64,000 bases of DNA, from positions 3,286,001 through 3,350,000 of the forward strand of contig NZ_CP038213.1 in the NCBI RefSeq assembly GCF_004526345.1, in the 5' to 3' direction. The DNA is from Ornithinimicrobium flavum (lineage in GTDB: Bacteria > Actinomycetota > Actinomycetes > Actinomycetales > Dermatophilaceae). How positions within the stretch are numbered: the first letter of the stretch is position 1; every line of letters starts with the position of its first letter. The position numbers and the translations under genes were made by a program. This document shows, one piece after another, positions 24,619 to 33,673 of this stretch. A model generated the notes under the pieces. The model was not told the DNA's origin, did not search any database, and saw nothing but the letters and a program-made list of their open reading frames with translations.

Positions 24619-25329
24619 ATGCCCACGCTCGACGACGTCCTCGCCGCCGCCACCATCAACCCCGCCGTCGTCGAGCTGGCGCCGGACTACCGCGTGCTGC
24701 TGCTCGCCGTCTCCGGGATCACTCCCGGGCCGAGCGACGCACGGAGTGAGGAGGCGCTGATCGCGGCCGAAGATGCTGCCCGCGCGGCGATGGGCGAGGG
24801 GAAGGTCGAGGACCTGCCGAAGGTCGCGTCGTGGCGGGCGGCCTACCGCGCCTTCGGGGCCAAGCCGCAGCGCACCCGGCACAGCCTGGAGGCCCTGCTG
24901 CGCCGGGTCGACGGCGGGCTCCCGCGGGTCAACCGGCTGACCGACCTCTACAACGCGGTCTCGGTCCGGCACCAGATCCCGCTCGGCGGGGAGGACCTGG
25001 ACCGCTACGTCGGCCCGCCGCGGCTCGTGCGCGCCACCGGCGAGGAGGCCTTCGAGACCACCGCCTCCGGTGGGCCCGTCGTCGAGCATCCCGAGGTCGG
25101 GGAGGTCGTCTGGCGCGACGACGCCGGCGTCACCTGCCGCCGGTGGAACTGGCGCCAGACCACCCGCACGGCCCTGACCGAGGAGACGACCACGGCGCTG
25201 TTCATCCTGGACGCGCTCGACCCGCTCACCAACGTCGAGCTCGAGGCGGCCGCCGACGAGCTGGTCGAGCACCTGCGAGCGCTCGGCCCGGAGCTGACCG
25301 TGGCGCGGCGGCTGGTCACCGCGGGCTGA
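24619..25329 (+). CDS. B3/B4 tRNA-binding domain protein (PheT-like editing domain)
   Basis: 236 residues, ATG preceded by GGAAGG. The sequence contains KVASWRAAYRAFGAKPQRTRHSLEALLRRV and LPRVNRLTDLYNAVSVRHQIPLGGEDLDRY, then EVVWRDDAGVTCRRWNWRQTTRT, the standard order of free-standing B3/B4 proteins related to the editing domain of phenylalanyl-tRNA synthetase beta. Probably clears mischarged aminoacyl-tRNA or a related substrate; experimental evidence in the family is thin. Confidence 0.88.
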   Translation: MPTLDDVLAAATINPAVVELAPDYRVLLLAVSGITPGPSDARSEEALIAAEDAARAAMGEGKVEDLPKVASWRAAYRAFGAKPQRTRHSLEALLRRVDGGLPRVNRLTDLYNAVSVRHQIPLGGEDLDRYVGPPRLVRATGEEAFETTASGGPVVEHPEVGEVVWRDDAGVTCRRWNWRQTTRTALTEETTTALFILDALDPLTNVELEAAADELVEHLRALGPELTVARRLVTAG

Positions 25330-25356
25330 CGCCCTCGGGCGCTGCGGCCCCGGGCC

Positions 25357-26409
<1,053 letters not shown>

Positions 26410-26430
26410 CCCTCGATGATGCCGCACGCG

Positions 26431-26469
26431 CCGGTGCCGGCCGACCCCCTGGGGGTCGGCCGGCACCGG
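26431..26469 (-). terminator. long perfect hairpin between divergent transcription units
   Basis: A 19-bp arm (26431-26449, CCGGTGCCGGCCGACCCCC) is followed after one base by its exact complement (26451-26469). It lies 22 bp upstream of the reductase GTG and about 90 bp downstream of the membrane-protein stop on the same strand, so it probably ends transcription from the HTH operon. Confidence 0.6.
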
Positions 26470-26491
26470 TGGTCACCTGTCGCTCGCGCGT

Positions 26492-26521
26492 CCTGGGGCG
26501 AGGCATGCGGCTCGCCCCAGG
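26492..26521 (-). terminator. hairpin terminator of the HTH/membrane-protein operon
   Basis: CCTGGGGCGAG (26492-26502) pairs with CTCGCCCCAGG (26511-26521), 39 bp past the membrane-protein stop. Confidence 0.6.
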
Positions 26522-26559
26522 TGGCCGCCCCCTCGGCTCGGACGGCTGGCCGCCTCGGC

Positions 26560-27072
26560 TCAGGCGTTCTCGAGCCTGGCCAGCTTGCGCTCCACGGCGC
26601 GGGCCTGCTGCTCGCCCCCGAGGTAGTTCAGCCCGAAGAAGACGACGAACCCGGCGACGAGGCTGAGCAGGGCGCCCACGACCAGGCCCGTCGTGCCCTG
26701 CAGCGCCGCGGGCAGCTCGCCCATGCCCTGCGCGTCGCCCAGCAGCAGGCCGCCGACGCTGAGCACCGCCAGCGCGACCGAGAACAGGCCGGCGTCCAGC
26801 GCGTAGGACCGGCGGCGCACCGCCTTCTCCTCCGGCGTGGGGCCGGTGGGCAGCTCGTGGCCCAGGACCGACCGCGGCGCCTCGGCGCCGAACATGCGGT
26901 TGAACAGCCAGAAGAGGCCACCGGAGCCGAGGAGCACGATGATCGCGCCGGTGTTGGTGACCTCCTCGTCCTGGAGGTAGTCCCAGACCAGCACGCCCAG
27001 CGCGCCCAGGCAGACCACCATCAGGGTGATCATCGCGGCCCGGCCGGCATTCAGCTCTTGGCGCTCGTCCAT
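26560..27072 (-). CDS. four-helix membrane protein partnered with an XRE regulator
   Basis: 170 residues with helices at about 13-31, 42-60, 92-110 and 122-146; a cytoplasmic loop GHELPTGPTPEEKAVRRRSYALD between helices 2 and 3, and a C-terminal basic helix. No domain recognised with confidence. Its ATG lies one base after the stop of the upstream HTH gene, so the two are made together; small XRE regulator plus multi-helix membrane protein is a recurrent pair in which the membrane partner may sense or anchor the regulator. That role is inference. Confidence 0.75.
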   Translation of the reverse strand: MDERQELNAGRAAMITLMVVCLGALGVLVWDYLQDEEVTNTGAIIVLLGSGGLFWLFNRMFGAEAPRSVLGHELPTGPTPEEKAVRRRSYALDAGLFSVALAVLSVGGLLLGDAQGMGELPAALQGTTGLVVGALLSLVAGFVVFFGLNYLGGEQQARAVERKLARLENA

Positions 27073-27073
27073 G

Positions 27074-27280
27074 TCAGTTGTTCTCGCTTTCGTCCCAGAA
27101 GAGGTGGTTCAGATCGGTGTCGAGGGCCCTGCAGATGTCGATGCAGAGCCGGAGGGTGGGGTTGTGGGAGCCGGCCTCGATCAGCGAGATCGTCTGCCGG
27201 GAGGCGCCGACCGCCTTGGCCAGGTCGGCCTGGGTGAGGTCCTTGGCGACCCGGGCCAGCTTCATCCGCTGGTTGGCCAT
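27074..27280 (-). CDS. XRE-family transcriptional regulator (small, Cro/C1 type)
   Basis: 68 residues, essentially just an HTH: MKLARVAKDLTQADLAKAVG ASRQTISLIEAGSHNPTLRL with the recognition helix ASRQTISLIE, ending CIDICRALDTDLNHLFW. Compact proteins of this kind autoregulate and repress a neighbour. A GGGGTGAG ribosome-binding site precedes ATG, and a good sigma-70-like promoter with internal repeats lies just upstream. First gene of a two-gene operon. Confidence 0.92.
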   Translation of the reverse strand: MANQRMKLARVAKDLTQADLAKAVGASRQTISLIEAGSHNPTLRLCIDICRALDTDLNHLFWDESENN

Positions 27281-27318
27281 CGACTCACCCCGTGTCGCTC
27301 TTGGTTGTCATGATGTCA

Positions 27319-27348
27319 GTTATATGCGACATCGTGACGCGTATGCAA
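27319..27348 (-). promoter_or_regulatory. sigma-70-type promoter of the XRE operon
   Basis: On the minus strand TTGCAT (27343-27348) is followed after 18 bp by TATAAC (27319-27324), an unusually consensus-like pair for this genome. CGACAT/ATGTCG and TGTCATGATGTCA words surround it and may be the regulator's binding sites. Confidence 0.65.
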
Positions 27349-27470
27349 GACATTGAGGCAGGTTTCTTTTTCTGCAGGGCCGCTGCGGCGGATGGGATCG
27401 TCGGTCTACCTGCCGCGCGTCCGGGCCGCCATGGCGAACCCCGCCTGGACGAGCGGCCTCTGCCCGGCTT

Positions 27471-27806
27471 CTAGACCTTCGGCGGCAGGGTGCGGGCGTG
27501 CGCGACGGCGCCGCGGACGAGCTCGGCGAGCGCGCCGTCGTCGTCGGTCAGCGTGTGCTCGACATCCAGCCACCCGGTCATCGGTCGGCCGCGCATGACG
27601 GTCTGTGCGACGCCCTCCCGCCGCAGCCGACGCTCCTCGGTCTCGTCGTCCGCGCGGACCATCAGGAGGTCGCGGCCGCTGACGGCGAGCGCCATCCGCC
27701 CGTCCGCGAGGAAGGCCAGCCCGCCGAACATCGCCTTCTCGGTGATCCCGTCCTCCCCCGCCAGGACGTCCCGGACGCGCTGCGCGAACCCCTCGTCGTA
27801 CGCCAT
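27471..27806 (-). CDS. TfoX N-terminal-domain protein
   Basis: 111 residues: MAYDEGFAQRVRDVL, ITEKAMFGGLAFLADGRMALAVSGRDLLMVR, MTGWLDVEH match the TfoX_N domain. In gamma-proteobacteria TfoX regulates competence, but single-domain versions in actinomycetes have no established role. Not in an operon; the preceding ~190 bp hold only the XRE promoter. Confidence 0.88.
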   Translation of the reverse strand: MAYDEGFAQRVRDVLAGEDGITEKAMFGGLAFLADGRMALAVSGRDLLMVRADDETEERRLRREGVAQTVMRGRPMTGWLDVEHTLTDDDGALAELVRGAVAHARTLPPKV

Positions 27807-27831
27807 GGGGCCGAGTATGCCGTGCGCACGG

Positions 27832-27861
27832 CTGCGCCCGCTGCCCTGGCAGCGGGCGCAG
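27832..27861 (-). terminator. perfect hairpin
   Basis: CTGCGCCCGCTGCC (27832-27845) and GGCAGCGGGCGCAG (27848-27861) form a 14-bp stem with a two-base loop. It lies 86 bp after the stop of the minus-strand membrane gene, or just upstream of the TfoX-type ATG. Confidence 0.55.
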
Positions 27862-27946
27862 AGTGAGAGAGAGGAACGGAGATCGGTCAGGTAGGTGGGG
27901 GCACGGAGATCGGCCGGGAGGTAGCGGCGCGCTCGCCAGTAGCGGC

Positions 27947-28243
27947 TCAGACGTCGGTGCTCGCGGTCTGCGCCTTCCACGGGTTGAGGGTGGCGGCCAG
28001 ACCAACGATGAGGGTCACCGTGGTGACGCGGCCGAAGAGGCCGGCGAGCTCGGGGAGCTCCTGGAACCAGACCGACCGCTCGGTGAGGACGTAGAGGGCG
28101 ACGATGAGCAGCGCCGCCGCGCCGAACCACAGGGTGCGCTTGACGGGGTGGTCGGGGCCGTCGGCCGGGGCGCCAGAAGGCTGGCCGGTGCCGGTGGCGA
28201 CAGAGGTGGCGGACGGGGTGCTGGTGGCGAGGTTTTGGTCATG
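27947..28243 (-). CDS. small membrane protein, 5' end apparently frameshifted
   Basis: The conserved-looking part (WFGAAALLIVALYVL helix, ERSVWFQELPELAGLFGR loop, VTTVTLIVGLAATLNPWK helix) is in one frame whose only upstream starts are GTG/TTG codons without ribosome-binding sites. An ATG with MTK lies at 28241-28243 in another frame; adding one A to the AAAA run there joins it to NLATSTPSATSVATG. So the start is probably ATG at 28243 and one base is missing. About 99 residues, two helices, function unknown. Confidence 0.6.
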   Translation of the reverse strand, partial: HDQNLATSTPSATSVATGTGQPSGAPADGPDHPVKRTLWFGAAALLIVALYVLTERSVWFQELPELAGLFGRVTTVTLIVGLAATLNPWKAQTASTDV

Positions 28244-28368
28244 GCTCAACCCTCGCGCCGCGGGCACCCCCTCGACATCAGCCAAGGGTCTCAGCCCGCA
28301 CACCGATGGTCTGCCTGCCCCGGCTGCGGGGGCATACCGAAGTCGGAGGGGGCCCGGCCCGGCCTGGC

Positions 28369-28761
28369 TCAGGCCGCGTTGGGGTCCGGCTGGTGGATGC
28401 CGAAGACGTTGTTCGCGGTGTCGTGGAAGTAGCCCTGCCAGGCCATCCCGGGCAGCGCGTACTTCGGCAGGGCCACCGTGCCGCCGGCCCGCTCGATGGT
28501 TTCGGCCATCGAGTCGTAGTCCTCGACGCCGATGGTGAACACCCCGCCCGCCACCGCGCCGCCGACCTCGGGGTCGGGCCCTTGGCGCTGCATGATGGCG
28601 CCGTCGATGCCCGGTGCGCCCTCCTCACCGGTGGTGGCGCCGTAGTACGGCATACCGGCGAAGCCGCTCCAGTCCTCGAACTGCCAGCCGAAGACCTCCC
28701 GGTAGAACTCGACCGCCCGCTCGACGTCGGCGGCGTGGATCTCGAAGTGGATGACGCGCAT
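28369..28761 (-). CDS. VOC-family (glyoxalase-like) protein
   Basis: 130 residues: MRVIHFEIHAADVERAVEFYREVFGWQFEDW is the first beta-alpha-beta-beta-beta unit with a metal-type His/Glu, GGVFTIGVEDYDSMAETIERAGGTV and YFHDTANNVFGIHQ the second. CAGGAGC lies before the ATG. Related proteins bind small ligands or act on antibiotics or aldehydes; no specific activity is indicated. Confidence 0.88.
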   Translation of the reverse strand: MRVIHFEIHAADVERAVEFYREVFGWQFEDWSGFAGMPYYGATTGEEGAPGIDGAIMQRQGPDPEVGGAVAGGVFTIGVEDYDSMAETIERAGGTVALPKYALPGMAWQGYFHDTANNVFGIHQPDPNAA

Positions 28762-28888
28762 GGGCTGCTCCTGTCGTGGGGAGATCAGCATGGCACCGAC
28801 CCCCGACAGACCACCACCACGTGTGAGTGCCGCTGGGGTTGACCATGACAGCGGAGGGCGGGGCGTCGGTGAAGACCTCAGCCGCGGG

Positions 28889-28960
28889 CACCCCCGACCG
28901 TCCGGTCACCCCGGACCGCCCGGGCACCCCGGACCGCCCGGGCACCCCCGACCGTCCGGT
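28889..28960. repeat. 18-bp tandem repeat (4 units)
   Basis: Four 18-bp units of the form CACCCCGGACCGCCCGGG, the outer two with CCCGACCGTCCGGT variants. The region lies between the VOC gene and the M50 gene (225 bp). Only shadow frames cross it. Confidence 0.7.
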
Positions 28961-29016
28961 CCGTCGTGGGTGGCTCACCCAGTCCCGCCCCAGGTGGGGC
29001 TGGCAGGCTCAGGCCT

Positions 29017-29748
29017 GTGCTCGTCGACCTCTGGGGCCGCGCGACCTCCACGCAGCCGCCGCTGACGTGGCAGGTCAGCCTGCTCCTCGGCCTGATGGCG
29101 CTGGTCGTGACGTGGAGCCCGGTCGGCTACCGGCTGGTGCGCCACCTGGTCACGCTGGTCCACGAGGCCGGCCACGCGCTGGTGGCCGCACTGGTCGGGC
29201 GGCGGCTGACCGCGATCCGGCTGCACTCGGACACCTCCGGGGTGACCGTGTCGCGCGGGCGTCCCCGCGGCCCGGGGATGGTCGCGACGGTGCTGGCCGG
29301 CTACCCGGCGCCGGCGCTCGTCGGTCTCGCCGGGTCGCTCCTGCTCGGCCAGGGGTATGCCGCAGCCCTCCTCTGGGCCCTCGTCCTCACCTGCGCGCTG
29401 ATGCTCCTGCTGGTCCGGAATCTCTACGGTCTGTGGGTGGTGCTCGTGACCGGGGCCGCCGTCGCGACCCTGTCCTGGACGGCGTCGCCGGAGGTGGTGA
29501 GCGGTGCGGCCTACCTCGTGGTGTGGGCCCTGCTCCTGGCCGCGCCGCGCTCGGTGGTGGAGCTCCAGCGCGAGCGCCGGCGTCGGCGGGGAGGCGGGAG
29601 CGACGCGGACCAGCTGGCGCGGCTGACCGGGGTGCCGGCCGTGGTGTGGGTCGGGGTGTTCTGGGTGGTGTGCGCGGCAGCGCTGGTCCTGGGCGGGACG
29701 CAGCTAGTCCCGGGCATCGCCACCGCCCTGGCAGGCTTGGCCCCATGA
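29017..29748 (+). CDS. M50-family membrane metallopeptidase
   Basis: 243 residues from GTG. After VSLLLGLMALVVTW (first helix) comes LVTLVHEAGHALVAALVG, carrying the zinc motif HEAGH in a membrane helix, then several further helices and a long basic cytoplasmic loop RERRRRRGGGSDAD. No PDZ domain. Acts as an intramembrane or membrane-bound zinc protease. The stop overlaps the ATG of the rhomboid gene, so two intramembrane proteases are translationally coupled. Confidence 0.88.
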   Translation: MLVDLWGRATSTQPPLTWQVSLLLGLMALVVTWSPVGYRLVRHLVTLVHEAGHALVAALVGRRLTAIRLHSDTSGVTVSRGRPRGPGMVATVLAGYPAPALVGLAGSLLLGQGYAAALLWALVLTCALMLLLVRNLYGLWVVLVTGAAVATLSWTASPEVVSGAAYLVVWALLLAAPRSVVELQRERRRRRGGGSDADQLARLTGVPAVVWVGVFWVVCAAALVLGGTQLVPGIATALAGLAP

Positions 29749-30377
29749 GCATCACCCAGCAGCCCGCTGGCCGACCGGCCCCGCGCCCGGACGCGCCCGC
29801 CTGGCTGCACCGCGTCATTCCCGTCCTGCTGCTGGTCGCTCTGATGTGGGTGAGCGAGGTGGTCGACCTGGTCATGCCGCTGGACCTGGACCGCTTCGGC
29901 ATCCGCCCGCGCGACACCTCGCACCTGGCCGGGATCGTGCTCAGCCCGTTCCTGCACCTGGGCTTCGGGCACCTGCTGGCCAACACGGTCTCGCTGCTCG
30001 CCCTGGGCAGCCTGCTCGCGCTGTCGACCCGGCACCTGTGGCTGGTCACCGGCGGCGTGATCCTGCTCGGCGGGCTCGGGGTGTGGCTCCTCGGCGGGCC
30101 GGGCACCGTGCACATCGGGGCGAGCGGGGTGGTCTACGGGTATGCCGCGTTCCTCGCCGTCTACGGCTTCGTCGCCCGTCGCTTCGGGTCGGCGCTGGTG
30201 GGTGTGCTGGTGGTCGTGCTCTACGGCTCGATGCTGTGGGGCGTGCTGCCGCTGCGGGCCGGGGTGTCCTGGCAGGCACACCTCTTCGGGGCGCTCGCCG
30301 GCGTGGCGCTGGCGGTGTGGCTCGGCCGGCAGGACCGGGCCGAGCGTGCGGGACGGGTGGGCGTGCGGCGCAGGTGA
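29745..30377 (+). CDS. rhomboid-family intramembrane serine protease
   Basis: 210 residues with six helices. FLHLGFGHLLANTVSLLALG contains the conserved H-x2-N region, VHIGASGVVYGYAAF has the catalytic Ser in GASG and SWQAHLFGALAGVALAV the catalytic His, so the dyad is complete. ATG overlaps the TGA of the M50 gene. Substrate unknown; the pairing with an M50 protease suggests regulated proteolysis in the same membrane step. Confidence 0.92.
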   Translation: MSITQQPAGRPAPRPDAPAWLHRVIPVLLLVALMWVSEVVDLVMPLDLDRFGIRPRDTSHLAGIVLSPFLHLGFGHLLANTVSLLALGSLLALSTRHLWLVTGGVILLGGLGVWLLGGPGTVHIGASGVVYGYAAFLAVYGFVARRFGSALVGVLVVVLYGSMLWGVLPLRAGVSWQAHLFGALAGVALAVWLGRQDRAERAGRVGVRRR

Positions 30378-30434
30378 CGGGCTGAGTGCCCTGCAGCAGT
30401 CAGGCCTCGCACCCGGTCGCAGGCCCGGGGCCGC

Positions 30435-30605
30435 TCAGTCACAACCCGTGGCCACCTCCAGCGTGGCGTAGAGCTGCCGGGTCCGGTCGCCGGCCAGCCT
30501 TCCGAGCCGGTCGGTCAGGGCCTCGACGGCGACGTCGACGACCGCGTCCAGCTGCACGGGGCAGCTCCCCCCGGTCCGCCAGCTCGCGGCACCGGACGCA
30601 AGGGC
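30435..30605 (-). pseudogene. possible remnant of a small toxin-like ORF (MazF/PemK-like C-terminus)
   Basis: Directly after the TAG of the minus-strand membrane gene the same frame stays open for 56 codons without ATG and reads VQLDAVVDVAVEALTDRLGRLAGDRTRQLYATL, reminiscent of the C-terminal helix of MazF/PemK toxins. There is no start codon with a ribosome-binding site and no antitoxin. High-GC DNA keeps frames open by chance, so this is a weak call. Confidence 0.25.
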
Positions 30606-31025
30606 CTAACCAGCCGGCTTCAGGCCGTGGCGCCGGACGAGTGCCAGGTAGAGCAGCGCCAACCCCGCACCGAGTGCGCCGTAGTGGGCGTCCACCACGT
30701 CCCGCGTGTTGGCCAGCGGCAGGAAGAGCTCGTAGCCGTAGTTGGCCGCGACGATGACCAGACCCACGACCACGACCTCACGGACCCCGGCGTCGTAGAC
30801 CAGCCTGACCAGTCCGTAGAGCATCAGGACGAGGCAGGACAGGACGAGGTTGGAGGCGTGGCTGTAGAGCCCCGGGACCAGGGCCTCCACGTCCAGCAGC
30901 GGCGCGTCCGGGTGGTAGGCACCCACCCCGATGTTGGCCATGACGGCGAACAGCGCGAAGTAGACGACCCAGGCCCAGGGGCGCACCGTCCAGGACGTCT
31001 GCCGGACCGCGTCCCACCTGCTCAT
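30606..31025 (-). CDS. hypothetical four-helix membrane protein (weakly VanZ-like)
   Basis: 139 residues from ATG (MSRWDAVRQTSWTV). Helices at about 16-36, 56-76, 82-102 and 112-132; YELFLPLANTRDVVDAHYGALGAGL between the last two resembles the E-x-F-Q/R-D-x2-D-x3-N/G pattern of VanZ-like proteins, but not closely enough for a firm call. It lies alone between the rhomboid and E2 genes. Confidence 0.6.
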   Translation of the reverse strand: MSRWDAVRQTSWTVRPWAWVVYFALFAVMANIGVGAYHPDAPLLDVEALVPGLYSHASNLVLSCLVLMLYGLVRLVYDAGVREVVVVGLVIVAANYGYELFLPLANTRDVVDAHYGALGAGLALLYLALVRRHGLKPAG

Positions 31026-31123
31026 CTCCGCTGCACCAGCCACGGACACCAGCCCAGCTAGCCGTGCATCCGGTGCATTGCCTTGCCTGGGCCGACGCGA
31101 CCCGCACCGGCCGCGCCCGCGCC

Positions 31124-32596
31124 TCAGCCCCAGACGAGCGCCCGGGCGGGGTCCTCCATGATCGCGGCGAGGTCGGCCAGGAAGCGTGAGCCGAGCTCAC
31201 CGTCGATGAGGCGGTGGTCGAAGGAGACGGCGAGCTGGGTGACCCAGCGCGGCTCGATCCGTTCGTCGGCCCCGGTGCCCACGACCCACGGCTGGCGGCG
31301 GATCGCGCCGAAGGCGACGATCGCGGACTCGCCGGGGTTGATGATCGGGGTGCCGGTGTCGACGCCGAAAACCCCGACGTTGGTGATGGTAATCGTGCCG
31401 CCGGACTGGTCGGCCGGCTGCGTGCGCCCGGCCTTGGCGGTAGCCACGAGGTCCTGCAGGGCCTCGCCGAGCTGGCGCAGGTCCATCAGGTCGGCGTCCT
31501 TGATGTTCGGGACGATGAGGCCGCGCGGAGTGGCGGCGGCGATCCCGAGGTTGACGTAGTTGCGCCGCACGATCTGCTGCGCCTGCTCGTCCCAGGCGGC
31601 GTTGATGCCGGGGTTGCGGCGCACCGCGATCGTCATCGCCTTGGCCAGCACGAGCAGCGGGCTGACCTTGAGGTCGCTCACGCCGTAGGAACGGTCGCTC
31701 TTCAACCGCTCGACGAGCTCCATCGTCGCGGTCACGTCGACGGTGATGAACTCCGTGACGTGCGGGGCGGTGAACTTCGAGGAGACCATCGCCTGGGCCA
31801 TCATCTTGGTGACGCCCTTGATGTCGGTGCGCTCCTCGCGCTCGCCGGAGCGGTCCATGACGGGCCGCTGGTATGCCGCCGCTCGGGGGGCTCCGGCCCC
31901 CGAGTCCCCCCCGGGAGCCGACGGCGCGGCGTCACCGGTGGCGGCGCCCTGCCCGGACGGGGCGGCGAGCTCGGCGGCGGCGTGCTGCGCGGACGGACTG
32001 GCGGCGCCCCCCGCGAGGTGGGCGTCGACGTCGGCGCGGGTGATGACGCCGTCGGCGCGGCTGGGGCTGACCTGGGTCAGGTCGACGCCCTTGTCCTTGG
32101 CGTACTTGCGCACCGGCGGGGTCGAGCGCACCTTGCGCGGCCCGACCGTCTCGGCCTCGGCCTCCGCCTGGGCCGTCCCGCGCCGGCGGCGACGCGTGGT
32201 GGAGCCCTCGATCGCGCCATACCCGACCAGCACGGCCTCGCGCTTGGTCTCCTGCGGGCTCTCCCCGCCCGCGGGCGGGGTCGGCACGAGGTTGTCCGAG
32301 GCGGCGGTCGCCTCGTCGGTGACCTCCTCCGGGCCGGTCGTGCCGCCCGCGCCCCCGCCGTCACCGGTGTCGATGACGATGATCGGCGTCCCGACCTCGA
32401 CCTCGTCACCCTCCTGGGCGAGGATCTCGGTCACCGTGCCCTCCCACGGGATGGGCAGCTCGACCAGGGACTTCGCGGTCTCGACCTCGACGACGATGTC
32501 GTTGGTGCGCACGGTGTCGCCGACGGCGACCTTCCACTGGATGATGGTGGCCTCGACCAGGCCCTCGCCGGGGTCGGGAAGCTTGAACTCGGGCAC
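31124..32596 (-). CDS. dihydrolipoamide acyltransferase (E2) of a 2-oxoacid dehydrogenase complex
   Basis: 490 residues. One lipoyl domain (1-80) with lipoyl-Lys in VEVETAKSLVELP, Ala/Pro/Gly-rich linker, peripheral-subunit-binding domain (~160-195, VRKYAKDKGVDLTQVSPSRADGVITRADV), second linker, then the catalytic core from ~255 with TEFITVDVTATMEL and the active-site SFDHRLIDGELGSRF. It transfers the acyl group from E1 to CoA. Third gene of the operon after E1alpha and E1beta, 27 bp downstream. No E3 gene follows. Branched-chain and pyruvate complexes are both possible. Confidence 0.93.
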   Translation of the reverse strand: MPEFKLPDPGEGLVEATIIQWKVAVGDTVRTNDIVVEVETAKSLVELPIPWEGTVTEILAQEGDEVEVGTPIIVIDTGDGGGAGGTTGPEEVTDEATAASDNLVPTPPAGGESPQETKREAVLVGYGAIEGSTTRRRRRGTAQAEAEAETVGPRKVRSTPPVRKYAKDKGVDLTQVSPSRADGVITRADVDAHLAGGAASPSAQHAAAELAAPSGQGAATGDAAPSAPGGDSGAGAPRAAAYQRPVMDRSGEREERTDIKGVTKMMAQAMVSSKFTAPHVTEFITVDVTATMELVERLKSDRSYGVSDLKVSPLLVLAKAMTIAVRRNPGINAAWDEQAQQIVRRNYVNLGIAAATPRGLIVPNIKDADLMDLRQLGEALQDLVATAKAGRTQPADQSGGTITITNVGVFGVDTGTPIINPGESAIVAFGAIRRQPWVVGTGADERIEPRWVTQLAVSFDHRLIDGELGSRFLADLAAIMEDPARALVWG

Positions 32597-32623
32597 GCTG
32601 GGCTCCTTCGAAAGACGTGCGGG

Positions 32624-33653
32624 TCAGTAGGCCATGAGGGTCTCGACGGCGTGCAGGACGCGGTCGAGGTCGGGGAGGAAGACCTCCTCGTGGCGGCTGG
32701 GCGGGTAGGGGATGTTGTAGCCGCCCACCCGCAGCACCGGCGCCTCGAGCGAGTAGAAGCAGTGCTCCTGCACGTGCGCTGCCAGCTCGGAGGTGATGCT
32801 GCTGAAGGTCTGCGCCTCGGACAGGACGATGCACCGGCCCGTGCGGCGGGACCGACTCCTCGATGACCTCGGTGTCCAGCGGCGAGAGCGAGCGCAGGTC
32901 GACGACCTCGATCGACGGGCCGTCCTCGAGCTCCGCCGCCTGCGCGGCGGCGAGCGCCACCTTGACCGACGGGCCGTAGGTGAGGACGGTGACGTCGGTG
33001 CCCTCCGCGCGCACGATGGCCTCGTCCAGGCGGTACGGCGCGTCCGCAAGGTCGGGCGTGGAGCCGGCGGCGCCCAGGTCGAGCACACCGCGCTCGTGGT
33101 AGCGCCGCTTGGGCTCGTAGAGGACGACGGGGTCGTCGCTGGCGATCGCCTGCTGCATCATCCAGTAGGCGTCCTCGGCGGTGGAGCAGGTCACGACCCG
33201 CAGCCCGGCGGTGTGGGTGAAGTAGGACTCGTTGGACTCGCTGTGGTGCTCGACCGCGCCGATCCCGCCGCCGTAGGGGATGCGGATGACCATCGGCAGC
33301 CTGAGCTTGCCGAGGGAGCGGTAGTGCATCTTGGCGACCTGGCTGACGATCTGGTCGAAGGCCGGGTAGACGAAGCCGTCGAACTGGATCTCGACGACGG
33401 GCCGGTAGCCGCGCAGGGCCAGGCCGACGGCGCTGCCCATGATCCCGGACTCGGCCAGCGGGGTGTCGACGACGCGGTCCTCGCCGAAGTCCTTCTGCAG
33501 GCCCTCGGTGATGCGGAAGACACCGCCGAGCTTGCCGATGTCCTCGCCCATGAGCAGGACCTTGGGGTCGCGCTCCATGGCGGCGCGCATGCCGGCGTTG
33601 AGGGCCTTGGCGATCGTGGTCCGCTGGGCGGTGGTGCTGGTCGACGCACTCAT
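32624..33653 (-). pseudogene. 2-oxoacid dehydrogenase E1 beta subunit with a +1 frameshift
   Basis: ATG start MSASTSTTAQRTTIAKALNAGMRAAMERD, then VLLMGEDIGKLGGVFRITEGL, DRVVDTPLAESGIMGSAVG, FDGFVYPAFDQIVSQVAKM and VEVVDLRSLSPLDTEVI type features of transketolase-like beta subunits. Near 32848-32850 an extra C/G (three instead of two) moves the frame; the next frame continues RCIVLSEAQTFSSITSELA to LHAVETLMAY, a normal C-terminus. Removing one base restores ~342 residues. Because the flanking E1alpha and E2 genes are intact and the complex is normally important, a sequencing error is the likelier cause. Confidence 0.9.
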
Positions 33654-33673
33654 CAGGTATGCGGTGTCCTTCC

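Noticed and set aside
28889..28960. Collagen-like or repeat protein encoded by the 18-bp repeats
   Set aside because: Frames crossing it have no ribosome-binding site and run into unrelated shadow sequence; treated as a simple tandem repeat.
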